Below are positions 10,243 through 18,513 of a stretch of DNA of 64,000 nt, piece after piece (position 1 is the stretch's first letter; every line of letters starts with the position of its first letter). Source of the DNA: Mycobacterium sp. 852014-52450_SCH5900713 (GTDB lineage: Bacteria; Actinomycetota; Actinomycetes; Mycobacteriales; Mycobacteriaceae); contig NZ_LZIL01000032.1 of NCBI RefSeq assembly GCF_001667075.1, positions 62,001 to 126,000 on the forward strand, read 5' to 3'. Made by a program: the position numbers and the translations under genes. The notes under the pieces were generated by a model. That model was not told the DNA's origin, did not search any database, and saw only the letters and a list, made by a program, of their open reading frames with translations.

Positions 10243-10665
10243 TCACGGAATGTTGGTCGCCAGGAACGTCAGGGGCAGGCCCAGGATCGATACGTCGTTT
10301 TCGTCGAGGTAGGAGCCCTCGCCCTCGAAGTGCTGCCGGAATCGAGCTGTCGCACCGTAGCGCTCGGCCACAGCGTCAGCAGAAGAGGCGTCCGGCACTC
10401 CGATCACCACGGTGTACACGCCGTCGCCGTGACGTTGCAGGAACTCAGCCACCGCGCCGGCCACCTGCCCGGTCGACCCGGGTATCGGGCTGATCAGCTC
10501 GATACCCCGACTCCAGTCGAGGTCGATGTCCAAGCCGAGCTCGGTCAGCTGAAGGGGCTCGAAGGCGAATCCCAGATCGCTGAACATCTGCGTCGCGTCG
10601 GCATGTCGTTCCGGGGCCACGGCGAAGACGACATGATGCAGCGACGGTTCTTGCTTTGCGGTCAT
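10243..10665 (-). CDS. VOC-superfamily (glyoxalase-fold) protein
   Basis: A 140-residue protein with the paired beta-alpha-beta units of the vicinal oxygen chelate fold: an N-terminal LHHVVFAV strand and a C-terminal half beginning YTVVIGVPD. Methylmalonyl-CoA epimerases and glyoxalases share this fold, but the usual set of metal-binding His and Glu residues is not clearly complete. An early histidine pair and the Glu of RGIELISP are candidates. It lies between the DapB-like gene (15 nt upstream) and the P450 (13 nt downstream). The reaction is unknown. Confidence 0.75.
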   Translation of the reverse strand: MTAKQEPSLHHVVFAVAPERHADATQMFSDLGFAFEPLQLTELGLDIDLDWSRGIELISPIPGSTGQVAGAVAEFLQRHGDGVYTVVIGVPDASSADAVAERYGATARFRQHFEGEGSYLDENDVSILGLPLTFLATNIP

Positions 10666-10680
10666 GGCCCGGCTTTCTGT

Positions 10681-11733
10681 TCAACTGGTTGTCAAGACTC
10701 CGCGCGGAAGGAGCAGCGGTAGGTCGGTGTAGGTGGTGATGCCGGGCGGCGCGGCGATGACGGCGGGTATCGCGGTGATCGCCGGCATTGCGGTGATGGT
10801 GAGGCCCAGCATGATGTAGTCGTCCAACGTCGTACCGTCAAAGTCCGGCGGTGGGAGGAAACTCAGCGTGGTTCTGATGGTCGGGCGGCCCTGCACCTCG
10901 ACCGTGTAACCCATGTCCAGCGGCCAATCCGGTTCCAGCGTCTGTCCTTTTCGCCATTGGCCGCCGATTTCGATGACCTCTCGACCAGCCAGTATCCCTG
11001 TCCAGCGAACGTGGATGCCGGCGACGCAACCCTTCGCGATGGTCCAGTCTCCGGGCAGGTGCAGATCCTCCGTGGTCTGGGCGTACTCGGCTTGACAACG
11101 GACCTCGTCGAGCTCGACGCCGAGGGCGTCGGCGAGCAGTAACACGCCGTCGCGGAAGATGCCGGATCCTTTCTCGGTGACGGCCGGGAGGTCCTGCTGA
11201 TCGATCGGATAGCCGAAGCCCATGGGTATCTCGGTCGCCGGAGAGTTATAGATCGTGGTATCAAAGGATTCCAGCACCGAAACCTTATCCACCCGGTCGG
11301 AGAGCCCCGCGGACACGATGGTCAACAGTTGGATGAAGCCGGGGTTGATGCCAGTGCCGAAGATGCTCGATCCGCCCGCTTCGCACGCCCGCGCGATCCG
11401 CTCGCGGCCCTCGCCGAGGAAATGGCCGGTGACGAACCCGGCCGTGCCCACCACGTTGATACCTGCTTCGAGGATGCGAACCAGCTCGTTCACATTCGCG
11501 AACATCGGGTTGTAGATAATGCAATCCGGCTTCAGCGCGAGCAGCGCCTCGACGTCGTTGGTGGCCTTCACGCCGAGGGTTTCGATTCCGCACAGCTCGC
11601 CGACATCGCGCCCGGCCTTCTCCGGCGACCAGGCGTAACACCCGACGAGCTCCAGTGTGGGATTGGCGGCTATCGCCCGCACCGAACTCTTGCCGACGTT
11701 TCCCGTCGTCCACTGGACGACGCGGTACGTCAA
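10681..11733 (-). CDS. DapB-like NAD(P)-dependent dehydrogenase (first of three)
   Basis: A 350-residue protein starting with a Rossmann fold ([10 protein letters not shown]) of the dihydrodipicolinate reductase N-terminal type. The C-terminal half belongs to the large mycobacterial group often named dihydrodipicolinate reductase-like or 2,4-diaminopentanoate dehydrogenase-like. True DapB is about 245 residues and makes lysine precursors; this longer version almost certainly does something else. The likely start is a TTG whose bases overlap the stop of the 143-aa gene (TTGA), showing translational coupling. Related copies lie at 16653-17756 and 19436-20518. Confidence 0.8.
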   Translation of the reverse strand: MTYRVVQWTTGNVGKSSVRAIAANPTLELVGCYAWSPEKAGRDVGELCGIETLGVKATNDVEALLALKPDCIIYNPMFANVNELVRILEAGINVVGTAGFVTGHFLGEGRERIARACEAGGSSIFGTGINPGFIQLLTIVSAGLSDRVDKVSVLESFDTTIYNSPATEIPMGFGYPIDQQDLPAVTEKGSGIFRDGVLLLADALGVELDEVRCQAEYAQTTEDLHLPGDWTIAKGCVAGIHVRWTGILAGREVIEIGGQWRKGQTLEPDWPLDMGYTVEVQGRPTIRTTLSFLPPPDFDGTTLDDYIMLGLTITAMPAITAIPAVIAAPPGITTYTDLPLLLPRGVLTTS

Positions 11734-12161
11734 GGGTGTGACCCTGCGTGCTGTTGGGCGGCCTGGCGGGCGAGCCTATCGTTGTGGATCTTGACGAGTT
11801 CGCGGAACCCGAGCCTGTGGTATTTCGGTATCGGCTGGATGCCCCACACGTCCTGCGCGGTGGCCTTGCCCTCGGCGCCCTCCGGCGGCCCGAAGGGCGG
11901 GTACGGATACTTGCACTCCAGGGTGTCGTTGGAGTAGCGAATCTTGAGCAGCTCGCTGCAGATTTGGGTGAGGCTAAGCGTGGGGTAGCCGTAATAGACG
12001 GCCATGAAGGGCAACGTGAACGCACCTTCGAGCACGAGTGCCACCAGGCATACCAAGACGGCCCGCTTGATCCATTTGTGCATGCGTGCGTAGTACGGCG
12101 TGGTACCCGGCTCGAGATCCGTGGTCGGTTCTTGTTCTTCGGTGGGCGACGGTGCGGTCAT
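11730..12161 (-). CDS. Unknown 143-aa membrane protein of the AveC operon
   Basis: I do not recognise a family. The protein has an acidic, threonine-rich N-terminus, one clear hydrophobic helix (about residues 33-57, [15 protein letters not shown]) and a soluble C-terminal part with a proline-rich [10 protein letters not shown] stretch and two cysteines. A strong AAGGAG site precedes the ATG at 12161. It follows the first AveC-like gene by 18 nt and overlaps the DapB-like gene by 4 nt. The topology suggests a single-pass protein with most of its mass on one side of the membrane, perhaps a subunit of the AveC-like complex. Confidence 0.7.
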   Translation of the reverse strand: MTAPSPTEEQEPTTDLEPGTTPYYARMHKWIKRAVLVCLVALVLEGAFTLPFMAVYYGYPTLSLTQICSELLKIRYSNDTLECKYPYPPFGPPEGAEGKATAQDVWGIQPIPKYHRLGFRELVKIHNDRLARQAAQQHAGSHP

Positions 12162-12179
12162 GGCACAGCTCCTTGAGGC

Positions 12180-12878
12180 CTAGTCGGTGAAGATTTCGCG
12201 GTTGACGGTGTGCAGGTAGGGGATGGCGAGGAACGGGGTGATGTAGAAGATGTCGTAGAGCCACCAGCCGATGACCGGGAATACGACGCCGGCGTACCGC
12301 ACGTCGGCGAACATGGTCATGTTGAAGACGTAGGCGGACCAGATCACCACGCCCATCCAGCAGGTGACGACCATCCACTGATGGCCCCACCGCTTCATCT
12401 GTAGGAACCCGATCGCCGCGGCGACCCGCATGGAGAACACCGTGAGGATCAGCCCGGCCACGTAGGCCTTCTCGCCCGGTCCCGCCGCGCCGCCGACGCA
12501 GAGCTCGTTGTAGTGCCAGAAGTAGCCCGCATCAAACATGTTGCCCCAGCCCACCATCAGGACCCGGTTGATCAACGTGTGGTTGGCGACCAGGTCCAGG
12601 GCCCAGCCCAGGCTGTTAAGCATTCCGTCGATGAGGACCAGATAACCGATCAGCGTCACGATCATGGGCCGCACCGACAGGCCGGCGCGCAGCGCTTGGC
12701 GCTGCAGCCACACCCCGCGCATGAAGATGGGGAATCCGATCAGGCCCGGCGCCCACATGCCCATCAATGCCGCGCCGACGATCATCCACTTGTCGGCGCG
12801 GCGCTGTGCCTGGCGGGACTCGTCGTGGTGATCCTCGAAGCTGACCGAGCCGGTTGCCTGCGCGGCAACAGGTTTCAC
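12180..12878 (-). CDS. AveC-like integral membrane protein, copy 1
   Basis: The protein has 232 residues from the GTG at 12878, which overlaps the stop of the 42-aa gene (GTGA). It resembles the AveC family, whose namesake forms the spiroketal of avermectin. About six hydrophobic segments follow a charged N-terminus. Four histidines (about 100, 122, 166 and 223) are shared with copy 2 and lie in or near membrane segments, in ANHTL, FWHYNEL, RWGHQW and YLHTVN. The same operon encodes a MoxR-type ATPase and a VWA protein. Chemistry is unknown; spirocyclisation should not be assumed from the family name. Confidence 0.75.
   Translation of the reverse strand: MKPVAAQATGSVSFEDHHDESRQAQRRADKWMIVGAALMGMWAPGLIGFPIFMRGVWLQRQALRAGLSVRPMIVTLIGYLVLIDGMLNSLGWALDLVANHTLINRVLMVGWGNMFDAGYFWHYNELCVGGAAGPGEKAYVAGLILTVFSMRVAAAIGFLQMKRWGHQWMVVTCWMGVVIWSAYVFNMTMFADVRYAGVVFPVIGWWLYDIFYITPFLAIPYLHTVNREIFTD
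12181..12878 (-). repeat. Duplicated AveC-like segment, copy 1
   Basis: Direct comparison with 15620-16363 shows long near-identical DNA, for example over the AACGGGGTGATGTAGAAGAT and GGTGACGACCATCCACTGAT stretches. The 5' ends of the genes differ. This points to a tandem duplication or later gene conversion. Confidence 0.8.
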
Positions 12879-13003
12879 AGGTCCCACCACCCTCGGGCGA
12901 ATGACATGTACAGCTGGATGCCGAACATCGCCAGCAGGTAGCCGTAGATGAAGATCTGGAAGACGATGAGCGCCCTCTTGCGCTTCTGTTCCTGTTGGTC
13001 CAT
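12875..13003 (-). CDS. 42-aa single-pass membrane protein
   Basis: A very small gene with a strong AAAGGAG ribosome site before its ATG. The product has a basic N-terminus (QKRKRA), one membrane helix (about residues 11-33) and a short tail ending in WWDL. It starts 14 nt after the ATPase gene stop, and its own stop overlaps the GTG start of AveC-like copy 1. The tight coupling and the matching tiny gene at 15399-15503 argue that it is real. It may be a small subunit or assembly factor for the AveC-like protein. Confidence 0.75.
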   Translation of the reverse strand: MDQQEQKRKRALIVFQIFIYGYLLAMFGIQLYMSFARGWWDL

Positions 13004-13017
13004 GCCGGGCTCCTTTC

Positions 13018-13827
13018 TCATGGGGTCGCGCTCGGGGCGTCGGTGGCGGCCAGGCTGGCTGCCGCGACTTCACGAAGTCCGTCGGTGACTGCGCCGTCGG
13101 TGCTCAGTGGCGCGAGTATGCACGCATCGGCCGCATCCAATTCGGTTGCGCCGGCGGCGATCAGGTGCGCGGTCGTGACCAACACCCTGGTCGACGGCGG
13201 CTCGAAGTGAAAGGCTTCGTCGGCCGTGCGGATGGCAACCGCGCATTCGACCAACCGCCGCGCCGTCGTGAGGGGAATTCCGGCCTCGGCGACAATCACT
13301 TCGGCCTCGCGCTCGGGGGACAGATACCTCATCGCGAGTGTGACAAACCGCTGGCGGAACGACGGTTTGAGCTCCTTGAGCGAGCTGCGATACGCCGGGT
13401 TGTAGGAACACACCAGCATGAAGGTGTCCGGTGCCGTCACGACTTCGCCGGCGCGGTCGAGGTACAGCGCACGCCGGTGATCGGTGAGCGAATGCAGGAT
13501 GGCCAGCGAGTCGTGGCGAGCTTCGACGACTTCGTCGAGATAGCAGATCGCGCCGGCTTTCACGGCCCGGGTCAGCGGGCCATCGGTCCACACCACGTCG
13601 CCACCGGTCACCATGAAGCGGCCGACGAGGTCGGAGCTGGTGAGGTCGTCGTGGCAACTGATGGTGACGACCGGTCGTTGCAACAGCAGGCCCATGTGCT
13701 CGACGAAACGTGTCTTGCCGCATCCCGTTGGGCCGGTCAGCATCACGGGCATGCGCTGGCGGAAGGCCTGCTCGAACAGCTGAACTTCGTTGCCGTTGGC
13801 GAAATAGAGATCGGTGGCAGCGTTCAT
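13018..13827 (-). CDS. MoxR-family AAA+ ATPase, NorQ/CbbQ/NirQ type
   Basis: A 269-residue AAA+ protein with Walker A GPTGCGKT (about residues 32-39) and Walker B ICYLDEV (about residues 94-100), plus the compact C-terminal domain of the NorQ/CbbQ group. Family members form hexameric rings and work with a VWA-domain partner to remodel a client, for example releasing inhibited Rubisco (CbbQ-CbbO) or activating nitric oxide reductase (NorQ-NorD). The ATG overlaps the VWA gene stop by 4 nt, so the pair is coupled. No Rubisco or nitric oxide reductase gene is present in the window; the likeliest clients are the AveC-like membrane proteins or the P450. Confidence 0.92.
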   Translation of the reverse strand: MNAATDLYFANGNEVQLFEQAFRQRMPVMLTGPTGCGKTRFVEHMGLLLQRPVVTISCHDDLTSSDLVGRFMVTGGDVVWTDGPLTRAVKAGAICYLDEVVEARHDSLAILHSLTDHRRALYLDRAGEVVTAPDTFMLVCSYNPAYRSSLKELKPSFRQRFVTLAMRYLSPEREAEVIVAEAGIPLTTARRLVECAVAIRTADEAFHFEPPSTRVLVTTAHLIAAGATELDAADACILAPLSTDGAVTDGLREVAAASLAATDAPSATP

Positions 13828-15395
13828 GCGGCGACCAGTTCACGATGGACATGGGCCAACACCCTCGGGAGCTCCTCTACACGTTGGATTCGTTGCGACC
13901 GTCGGGGACCGAACACCTCGGGAAGGGGATCAACCCGGGTCGGTCCGACCCCGAGGTAGTACGTCGACACGCCGGCGTCGTTAGCCTCCTCGACGGCGTG
14001 CGCGGCATCCGCCCAGGCGTACCGGCCTTCATAGCCTTCATCGGAGATCAGGCCGTCGCCGATGACGATCAGCAGCCGACGCTCGGAGGCGTGCGCCAGG
14101 AGTCGGCTCGTCAAATGGCGCAGCGGCGCGCCGAGCCTGGTGTATCCGCGGGTGGACAGGCCAAGCCCGCTTGGAGCCACCAGCCGGCGGTCTTCGAAGT
14201 CCTTGAGGCAATGGACCTCGACCCGATGGCGGGTATTGCCGGTGAATACAAAGACGCCGTGTCGCTCGCGCGCCAGTGTCATGGCGCGCGAAAGCGCGTC
14301 GGCACAGGCCAATTCCAGTCGAAAGATTCGCCCGCCGTGCACCCCGAGCGAGGAACTGCCGTCAAGCAGTACTGCCGTCGTGACGTCACGGGTGCTGGGC
14401 AGCAACTCACGGAATATCTTCGGCTCCTTGGCTTCGCCGGTGGTCAGGTCGATGTAGTGGTTGACGTATTGGTCGACGTCGAGGTCGGAGCCGTCCTCGA
14501 GGCGATTTGTCATCGCACGATGGGTGTGTTCTTCGAACCACTTCCGTACGTCGACGGCTACTGGCACAGGACGGCGACTGCGCCGGGCGTCTGCACGCTC
14601 GATCACGGCGACGTGGTCGTGCATGAACCGCTTTGTCCACATGTTCCATTCGGGATAGGGGATACCGGGCCGGTGTTCTGGCGTGACGTCGAAATCGTTG
14701 TCCTGGGGCCGGCTCGGCGGTGGCAGGTTGGGATTGCGGACGCCGCCGTCGCCGCCGACGGGAACCGAGTACGGCCGCGGAAGGCGCTTTTGCGTTGTCG
14801 TCCATGGCATCCTGCCGAAGCTGCGACGCAACCGGTCGGTCACACCCTGCGGCATCGTGTAAGCCAGCGGCAGATTGCCCAGCAGTGGATGAACCGTCAA
14901 TGCCTGCTCTTTGGCCGCCAACGCAATTGCCCTGTTGAGCATGTGTTCCGCGGCCATATCGCCGGCTTCGGGATCGATCTCCGGAAGCAGCCGCTGCAGC
15001 TCGGGCAGCAGGCCCGGCCATCGCGATGCTATCCAGCCAAGCGCGACGCCGGCTTCGACAAGCGTGAGCGCACGCAGCTCGCGAGCGGACAACTCATTCA
15101 GACGATATTCGGTGATTCGTTCTTTCGACGGCGAACATTGAAGGGCCACACCGCATGTCAGGGTTCTGCGTGTCCAGCCGGGGTTCGACAGGCCGGTCGC
15201 GGGGTAGGGAACATGAACGAACGTGAGCGCGGCATTCAGACCGAAGCAACGCCGATCACCGGTGACGAGCCGGACGCCCTCGCGACGTTGCTCACTGAGC
15301 GCGACGGCCGTCACGGAGCAGCTCCGTTCCAGGGCCATCGCCGCGGAATCTTCAGCCATCAGGGGCATCCCATGCGTTCCGGCGGCCCGGTCCAC
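13824..15395 (-). CDS. VWA-domain protein, NorD/CbbO type
   Basis: A 523-residue protein starting at a GTG 3 nt after the 34-aa gene. The N-terminal two thirds are helical, as in CbbO and NorD. The C-terminal third is a von Willebrand A domain with the metal-ion site motif DGSSS (about residue 343), a later threonine in GYTRLG and the family stretch DEGYEGRYAWADAAHAV. This is the adaptor partner of the MoxR ATPase encoded next; the metal-ion site in such adaptors contacts the client. It is somewhat shorter than most CbbO proteins. Client identity is unknown. Confidence 0.88.
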   Translation of the reverse strand: MDRAAGTHGMPLMAEDSAAMALERSCSVTAVALSEQRREGVRLVTGDRRCFGLNAALTFVHVPYPATGLSNPGWTRRTLTCGVALQCSPSKERITEYRLNELSARELRALTLVEAGVALGWIASRWPGLLPELQRLLPEIDPEAGDMAAEHMLNRAIALAAKEQALTVHPLLGNLPLAYTMPQGVTDRLRRSFGRMPWTTTQKRLPRPYSVPVGGDGGVRNPNLPPPSRPQDNDFDVTPEHRPGIPYPEWNMWTKRFMHDHVAVIERADARRSRRPVPVAVDVRKWFEEHTHRAMTNRLEDGSDLDVDQYVNHYIDLTTGEAKEPKIFRELLPSTRDVTTAVLLDGSSSLGVHGGRIFRLELACADALSRAMTLARERHGVFVFTGNTRHRVEVHCLKDFEDRRLVAPSGLGLSTRGYTRLGAPLRHLTSRLLAHASERRLLIVIGDGLISDEGYEGRYAWADAAHAVEEANDAGVSTYYLGVGPTRVDPLPEVFGPRRSQRIQRVEELPRVLAHVHRELVAA

Positions 15396-15398
15396 CGT

Positions 15399-15503
15399 TC
15401 AGAAAGTACCGATGTTGGAGAACAGCCAATACCAGAACCAGATGATCAGGCCGGTGCCGCCCCACGCGGCGACGTAGCGAAGGATTTCCCACACATAGCC
15501 CAC
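15399..15503 (-). CDS. 34-aa single-pass membrane protein
   Basis: A tiny gene with an excellent GAGGAGG ribosome site before a GTG start. The product is almost entirely one hydrophobic helix rich in tryptophan (GLIIWFWYWLF). It ends 3 nt before the VWA gene start. Like the 42-aa gene downstream, it sits beside an AveC-like gene, and both are conserved in style: one helix, aromatic-rich. It may be a small membrane subunit. Confidence 0.65.
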   Translation of the reverse strand: MGYVWEILRYVAAWGGTGLIIWFWYWLFSNIGTF

Positions 15504-15619
15504 GATTTGACCTCCTCGGTGACGTAGTCATGCGATGCGTGCTGAGATCTCGAAAACTTTCTCGGTACAGCGAGACTCCCCGGCGATCGGCTTGTCGACT
15601 GGATTCCACGTCGCGCATG

Positions 15620-16363
15620 TCAGTCGGAGAAGAGTTCGCGGTTGACGGTGTGCAGATAGGGGATTGCCAGGAACGGGGTGATGTAGAAGATGTCGTAGAG
15701 CCACCAGCCGACGACCGGCAGTACGACGCCGGCGAAGCGCACGTCGGCGAACATGGTCATGTTGAAGACGTAGGTAATCCAAATCACCACGCCCATCCAG
15801 CAGGTGACGACCATCCACTGATGGCCCCATCGCTTCATCTGCAGGAAGCCGATCGCCGCCGCGATTCGCATGGTGAAGACCGTCAGGATGAGACCAACCT
15901 CCATGGCTTTTTCGCCAGGACCGGCCGCGCCGCCGACCCAGAGTTCGTTGTAGTGCCAGAAGTAACCGGCGTCGAACATGTTGCCCCACCCGTTCAGCAG
16001 CACACGGGCCAGCAGAGTATGGCTTGCCACCAGGTCGAGTGCCCATCCGACAGTGTTGATCGCGGCGTCGATGATGACCAGGTAGCCGAGCAACGTGACC
16101 AGCATTGGACGGACGGAAAGCCCATCCCGTTGGGCTCTGCGCAGTAACCGCACTCCCCAGAGGAACAGTGGCAGGCCGAAGACGCCGAGGGCGGCGGTGC
16201 CGATCAGGAGACTGCCGGAGATAAGCCACTTGTCGGCCTGACGCTGCGCGTATTGCGACCGCTCCATGTGTTCGTCGATTGTCAGCCCCGGTGAGGCAGC
16301 GCCACCTGGCCCGGCTCCCGTGCCAGTGCCGGCATCACGCTGTCGCAGCTTCGGCAGATTCAC
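15620..16363 (-). CDS. AveC-like integral membrane protein, copy 2
   Basis: The protein has 247 residues from the GTG at 16363, which follows a clear GGAGG; an in-frame start at 16489 lacks support. It is very similar to copy 1 from about residue 40 to the end, with identical runs such as MKRWGHQWMVVTCWMGVV, and differs mainly in the N-terminus. The shared histidines are about 115, 137, 181 and 238. It is the first gene of the operon, 289 bp from the divergent DapB-like gene. A 116-nt gap follows before the 34-aa gene, without an obvious strong terminator. Confidence 0.78.
   Translation of the reverse strand: MNLPKLRQRDAGTGTGAGPGGAASPGLTIDEHMERSQYAQRQADKWLISGSLLIGTAALGVFGLPLFLWGVRLLRRAQRDGLSVRPMLVTLLGYLVIIDAAINTVGWALDLVASHTLLARVLLNGWGNMFDAGYFWHYNELWVGGAAGPGEKAMEVGLILTVFTMRIAAAIGFLQMKRWGHQWMVVTCWMGVVIWITYVFNMTMFADVRFAGVVLPVVGWWLYDIFYITPFLAIPYLHTVNRELFSD
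15620..16363 (-). repeat. Duplicated AveC-like segment, copy 2
   Basis: Partner of the repeat at 12181-12878 in the same orientation, about 3.4 kb apart, with the ATPase, VWA and tiny membrane genes between. Identity is highest over the 3' part of the gene. Confidence 0.8.
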
Positions 16364-16406
16364 GAACCCTCCATCCGATTGGATCGGCTTCCGCACTATA
16401 ACAGGC

Positions 16407-16418
16407 TGACTACAGTCA
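16407..16418. promoter_or_regulatory. Palindromic operator TGAC-N4-GTCA, site 1
   Basis: The perfect palindrome TGACTACAGTCA (extended to GCTGACT AC AGTCAGC, 16405-16420) lies 44 bp upstream of AveC-like copy 2. The same pattern recurs at 16558, 18514 and, weaker, at 18461, bracketing one TetR gene (17769-18368), its likely binder. Confidence 0.7.
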
Positions 16419-16557
16419 GCAGAAGGCCGCGACACCGCCGCATGAAAGCTGAAGTTGATCTTTTGGTCCCGACTGCTGCACAGTGCCATTAGCCGGTTCA
16501 GCGGCTAGATCCGAGCGAACTGCCGCCGCTGAAGCTGCAGCTCCGGCGGGCTATTAC

Positions 16558-16569
16558 TGACGAAAGTCA
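16558..16569. promoter_or_regulatory. Palindromic operator TGAC-N4-GTCA, site 2
   Basis: TGACGAAAGTCA, same arms and spacing as site 1, lies 83 bp upstream of the ATG of the DapB-like gene at 16653. The two sites in this 289-bp divergent region suggest control of both flanking transcripts. Confidence 0.65.
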
Positions 16570-16652
16570 GCCCTGAATCGTTGACACACCATTCAAGGCG
16601 CGCCTACGCTCAGCGAGCACTCAGCCGTTCCGGCCCTGCAAGAGGAGTAGCG

Positions 16653-17756
16653 ATGACACCCAAGTCGCCGCCCGAGAAGAAGTATCGCGTAATCCAGTGG
16701 GGCGTCGGCAATGTCGGGACGATCGCGCTCCGTCATTTTGTTCACAACCCTGCCTACGAACTGGTCGGAGTGCTGTGCAATCGTCCGGAGAAGGTGGGCA
16801 AGGACGCCGGCGAACTGTGCGGAAAAGCACCGACCGGTGTGTACGCGACCAACGACAAGGCTGTCGTCGAGGCACTCGATGCCGATTGCGTGTTCTATGC
16901 GCCCTTATGGTCGGACCCAGATGAGGTGTGCCGCTTGCTGCGCGGCGGCAAGAACGTCGTCGCGTCAGGTGGCGCGTGGTGGTATCGAACCGAGCACAGC
17001 CGGGCGGACATCGACAAGATCGACGCCGCCTGCCACGAGGGCGGCACGTCGTTTCATGCCGGTGGTGTGAATCCGGGTTTTGCCGGCGACCTGCTCGTCC
17101 TGACACTGGCGCGGATCGTCAGTCAGATCGACACTATTCATATCTACGAGGTGGTGAATTTCGGGCGGGACACGCTGAAGTACTTGTTCGAGATGGGCAT
17201 GGGGAGCGATCCGGCCGGGTTTGAGGATGGCCCGAATCTGCTGGGGCAAGCATGGCCATTGTTCGCGCAGTCGATGGCAATGGTCGTGGAGGGAATGGGT
17301 AAAACGGTTGACAAGTACACGACCGAGGTGGAGCTCGGCGTCGCCACTCGGGACATCCCCTTCGAAGGCGGGGAGACCAGCGACATGCCGGGCTTCAAGG
17401 GCGTGATCAAGAAGGGCACCGTCGCTCGCCAGCATCACAAATGGACGGCGTGGGTCGAGGGGAGACCTCTCATCATTTTTCATGAGATATACACAATGGA
17501 TACCTTCGATGCCATTGAACCGCAAGAGGATTGGCCCCAGCATTACCACTACCGCATAGTGATCGAGGGCGATTCATCCACCGAGCTGATCTTGCAGGGG
17601 GCGCGGGACCCGAATGGCGGCTACGCCCTGCCCGGCTATACCTGGACCGCGATGGGGCCCGCGAACGCGATTCCCGCGGTTTGCGACGCTCCACCGGGGT
17701 TCATGTCCCACAAGGAACTCGGGCTCATGCCGCTGCGAGGCGTCATACGGCCTTAG
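16653..17756 (+). CDS. DapB-like NAD(P)-dependent dehydrogenase (second)
   Basis: A 367-residue protein started at the ATG at 16653 because it follows AAGAGGAG; an in-frame start at 16581 lies among operator sequence. The N-terminus has the Rossmann motif VIQWGVGNVG and the middle has the family stretch GGVNPGFAGDL. It is a paralog of the proteins at 10681 and 19436. It stands alone on the plus strand, divergent from the AveC operon and convergent with the TetR gene (12-nt gap). Shared operators suggest it is induced together with that operon. The substrate is unknown. Confidence 0.8.
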   Translation: MTPKSPPEKKYRVIQWGVGNVGTIALRHFVHNPAYELVGVLCNRPEKVGKDAGELCGKAPTGVYATNDKAVVEALDADCVFYAPLWSDPDEVCRLLRGGKNVVASGGAWWYRTEHSRADIDKIDAACHEGGTSFHAGGVNPGFAGDLLVLTLARIVSQIDTIHIYEVVNFGRDTLKYLFEMGMGSDPAGFEDGPNLLGQAWPLFAQSMAMVVEGMGKTVDKYTTEVELGVATRDIPFEGGETSDMPGFKGVIKKGTVARQHHKWTAWVEGRPLIIFHEIYTMDTFDAIEPQEDWPQHYHYRIVIEGDSSTELILQGARDPNGGYALPGYTWTAMGPANAIPAVCDAPPGFMSHKELGLMPLRGVIRP

Positions 17757-17768
17757 TGCCGCCGCGCG

Positions 17769-18368
17769 TTAAGGCTTCAGGCTGCGCAATGTCCTCGCGA
17801 CGTAGTCTTCCAGCAGGGCGTGGCCGGTCGGCCAGTGGTTGGTCGTAATCAACAGGGCGTAGAGGCCCAGCAGAAAGAACACCGCACTGTTCATGGGATT
17901 GACGTCCGGATCGGTCTCACCGCATTCTTGAGCCCGCGCGATCTCCTGGGCGACCAATACGATCAGAGGGTGATCCCTGCCGTCTTCGGTAGGGGGACGA
18001 GTTTGGGAGAAATGCAGTGCGAGAAAGTCATTGAAGAGCAGATCGCCTAGCCGACGTTCCAAGCCGACCACCAAGCGGACCGCCTCGTTCAACGAAGAAA
18101 CAAGATCGTGCTTGGACTTCAAGAATTGAGCGAACTGCTTGGCTATCCGGTCTTCTTCGCGACGCTCCAACTCCAGCAGCACGTGCTCTTTGGTGGGGAA
18201 GTGGAAAAAGAAGGTGCCGTGGGCAACCCCTGCCGCGGCCACGATGGCACTGACGTCGGCCTCGGCCATACCGGCGCGGGCGAACTCGGCGATCGCGGCG
18301 CCCATCAATCGCTCCCTCGTCTGCAGGCGCTTCGCTTCGCGTGCCGACACCCGGTCCGTCACAGCCAT
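17769..18368 (-). CDS. TetR-family regulator of the AveC/SDR region
   Basis: A 199-residue protein with an N-terminal helix-turn-helix (DVSAIVAAAGVAHGTFFFHF, residues about 38-57) and a helical C-terminal ligand domain. It lies centrally between two divergent promoter regions that each contain TGAC-N4-GTCA palindromes (16407, 16558, 18461 and 18514), which makes it the best candidate to control the AveC operon, the DapB-like gene at 16653, the SDR operon at 18582 and itself. An aromatic-rich ligand region suits a hydrophobic inducer. Confidence 0.9.
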   Translation of the reverse strand: MAVTDRVSAREAKRLQTRERLMGAAIAEFARAGMAEADVSAIVAAAGVAHGTFFFHFPTKEHVLLELERREEDRIAKQFAQFLKSKHDLVSSLNEAVRLVVGLERRLGDLLFNDFLALHFSQTRPPTEDGRDHPLIVLVAQEIARAQECGETDPDVNPMNSAVFFLLGLYALLITTNHWPTGHALLEDYVARTLRSLKP

Positions 18369-18460
18369 CTCAATTCCTCACAGTTGACCCGACTCCGGCA
18401 AGAGTTCCAAGGATAACTAAGCCATTATGCCGTGTTATCGCCAAAAAGGCTTGCATAACT

Positions 18461-18472
18461 TGACTATTGTCG
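18461..18472. promoter_or_regulatory. Degenerate TGAC-N4-GTC operator, site 3
   Basis: TGACTATTGTCG matches the TGAC-N4-GTCA pattern except for the last base. It lies in the 213-bp gap between the TetR gene and the SDR at 18582. Because it is imperfect, the call is weaker than the other three sites. Confidence 0.45.
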
Positions 18473-18513
18473 GATCGCACCGACCGCCACAGATCCCGAT
18501 CGCACAATATCGT

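Noticed and set aside
13018..15395. Reading the ATPase/VWA pair as Rubisco activase CbbQ-CbbO or nitric oxide reductase helper NorQ-NorD
   Set aside because: No Rubisco or nitric oxide reductase genes are in the window, so only the mechanism class is claimed.
13710..15527. 605-codon plus-strand frame opposite the VWA gene
   Set aside because: Composition is that of an antisense shadow; the minus strand has coupled genes with clear motifs.
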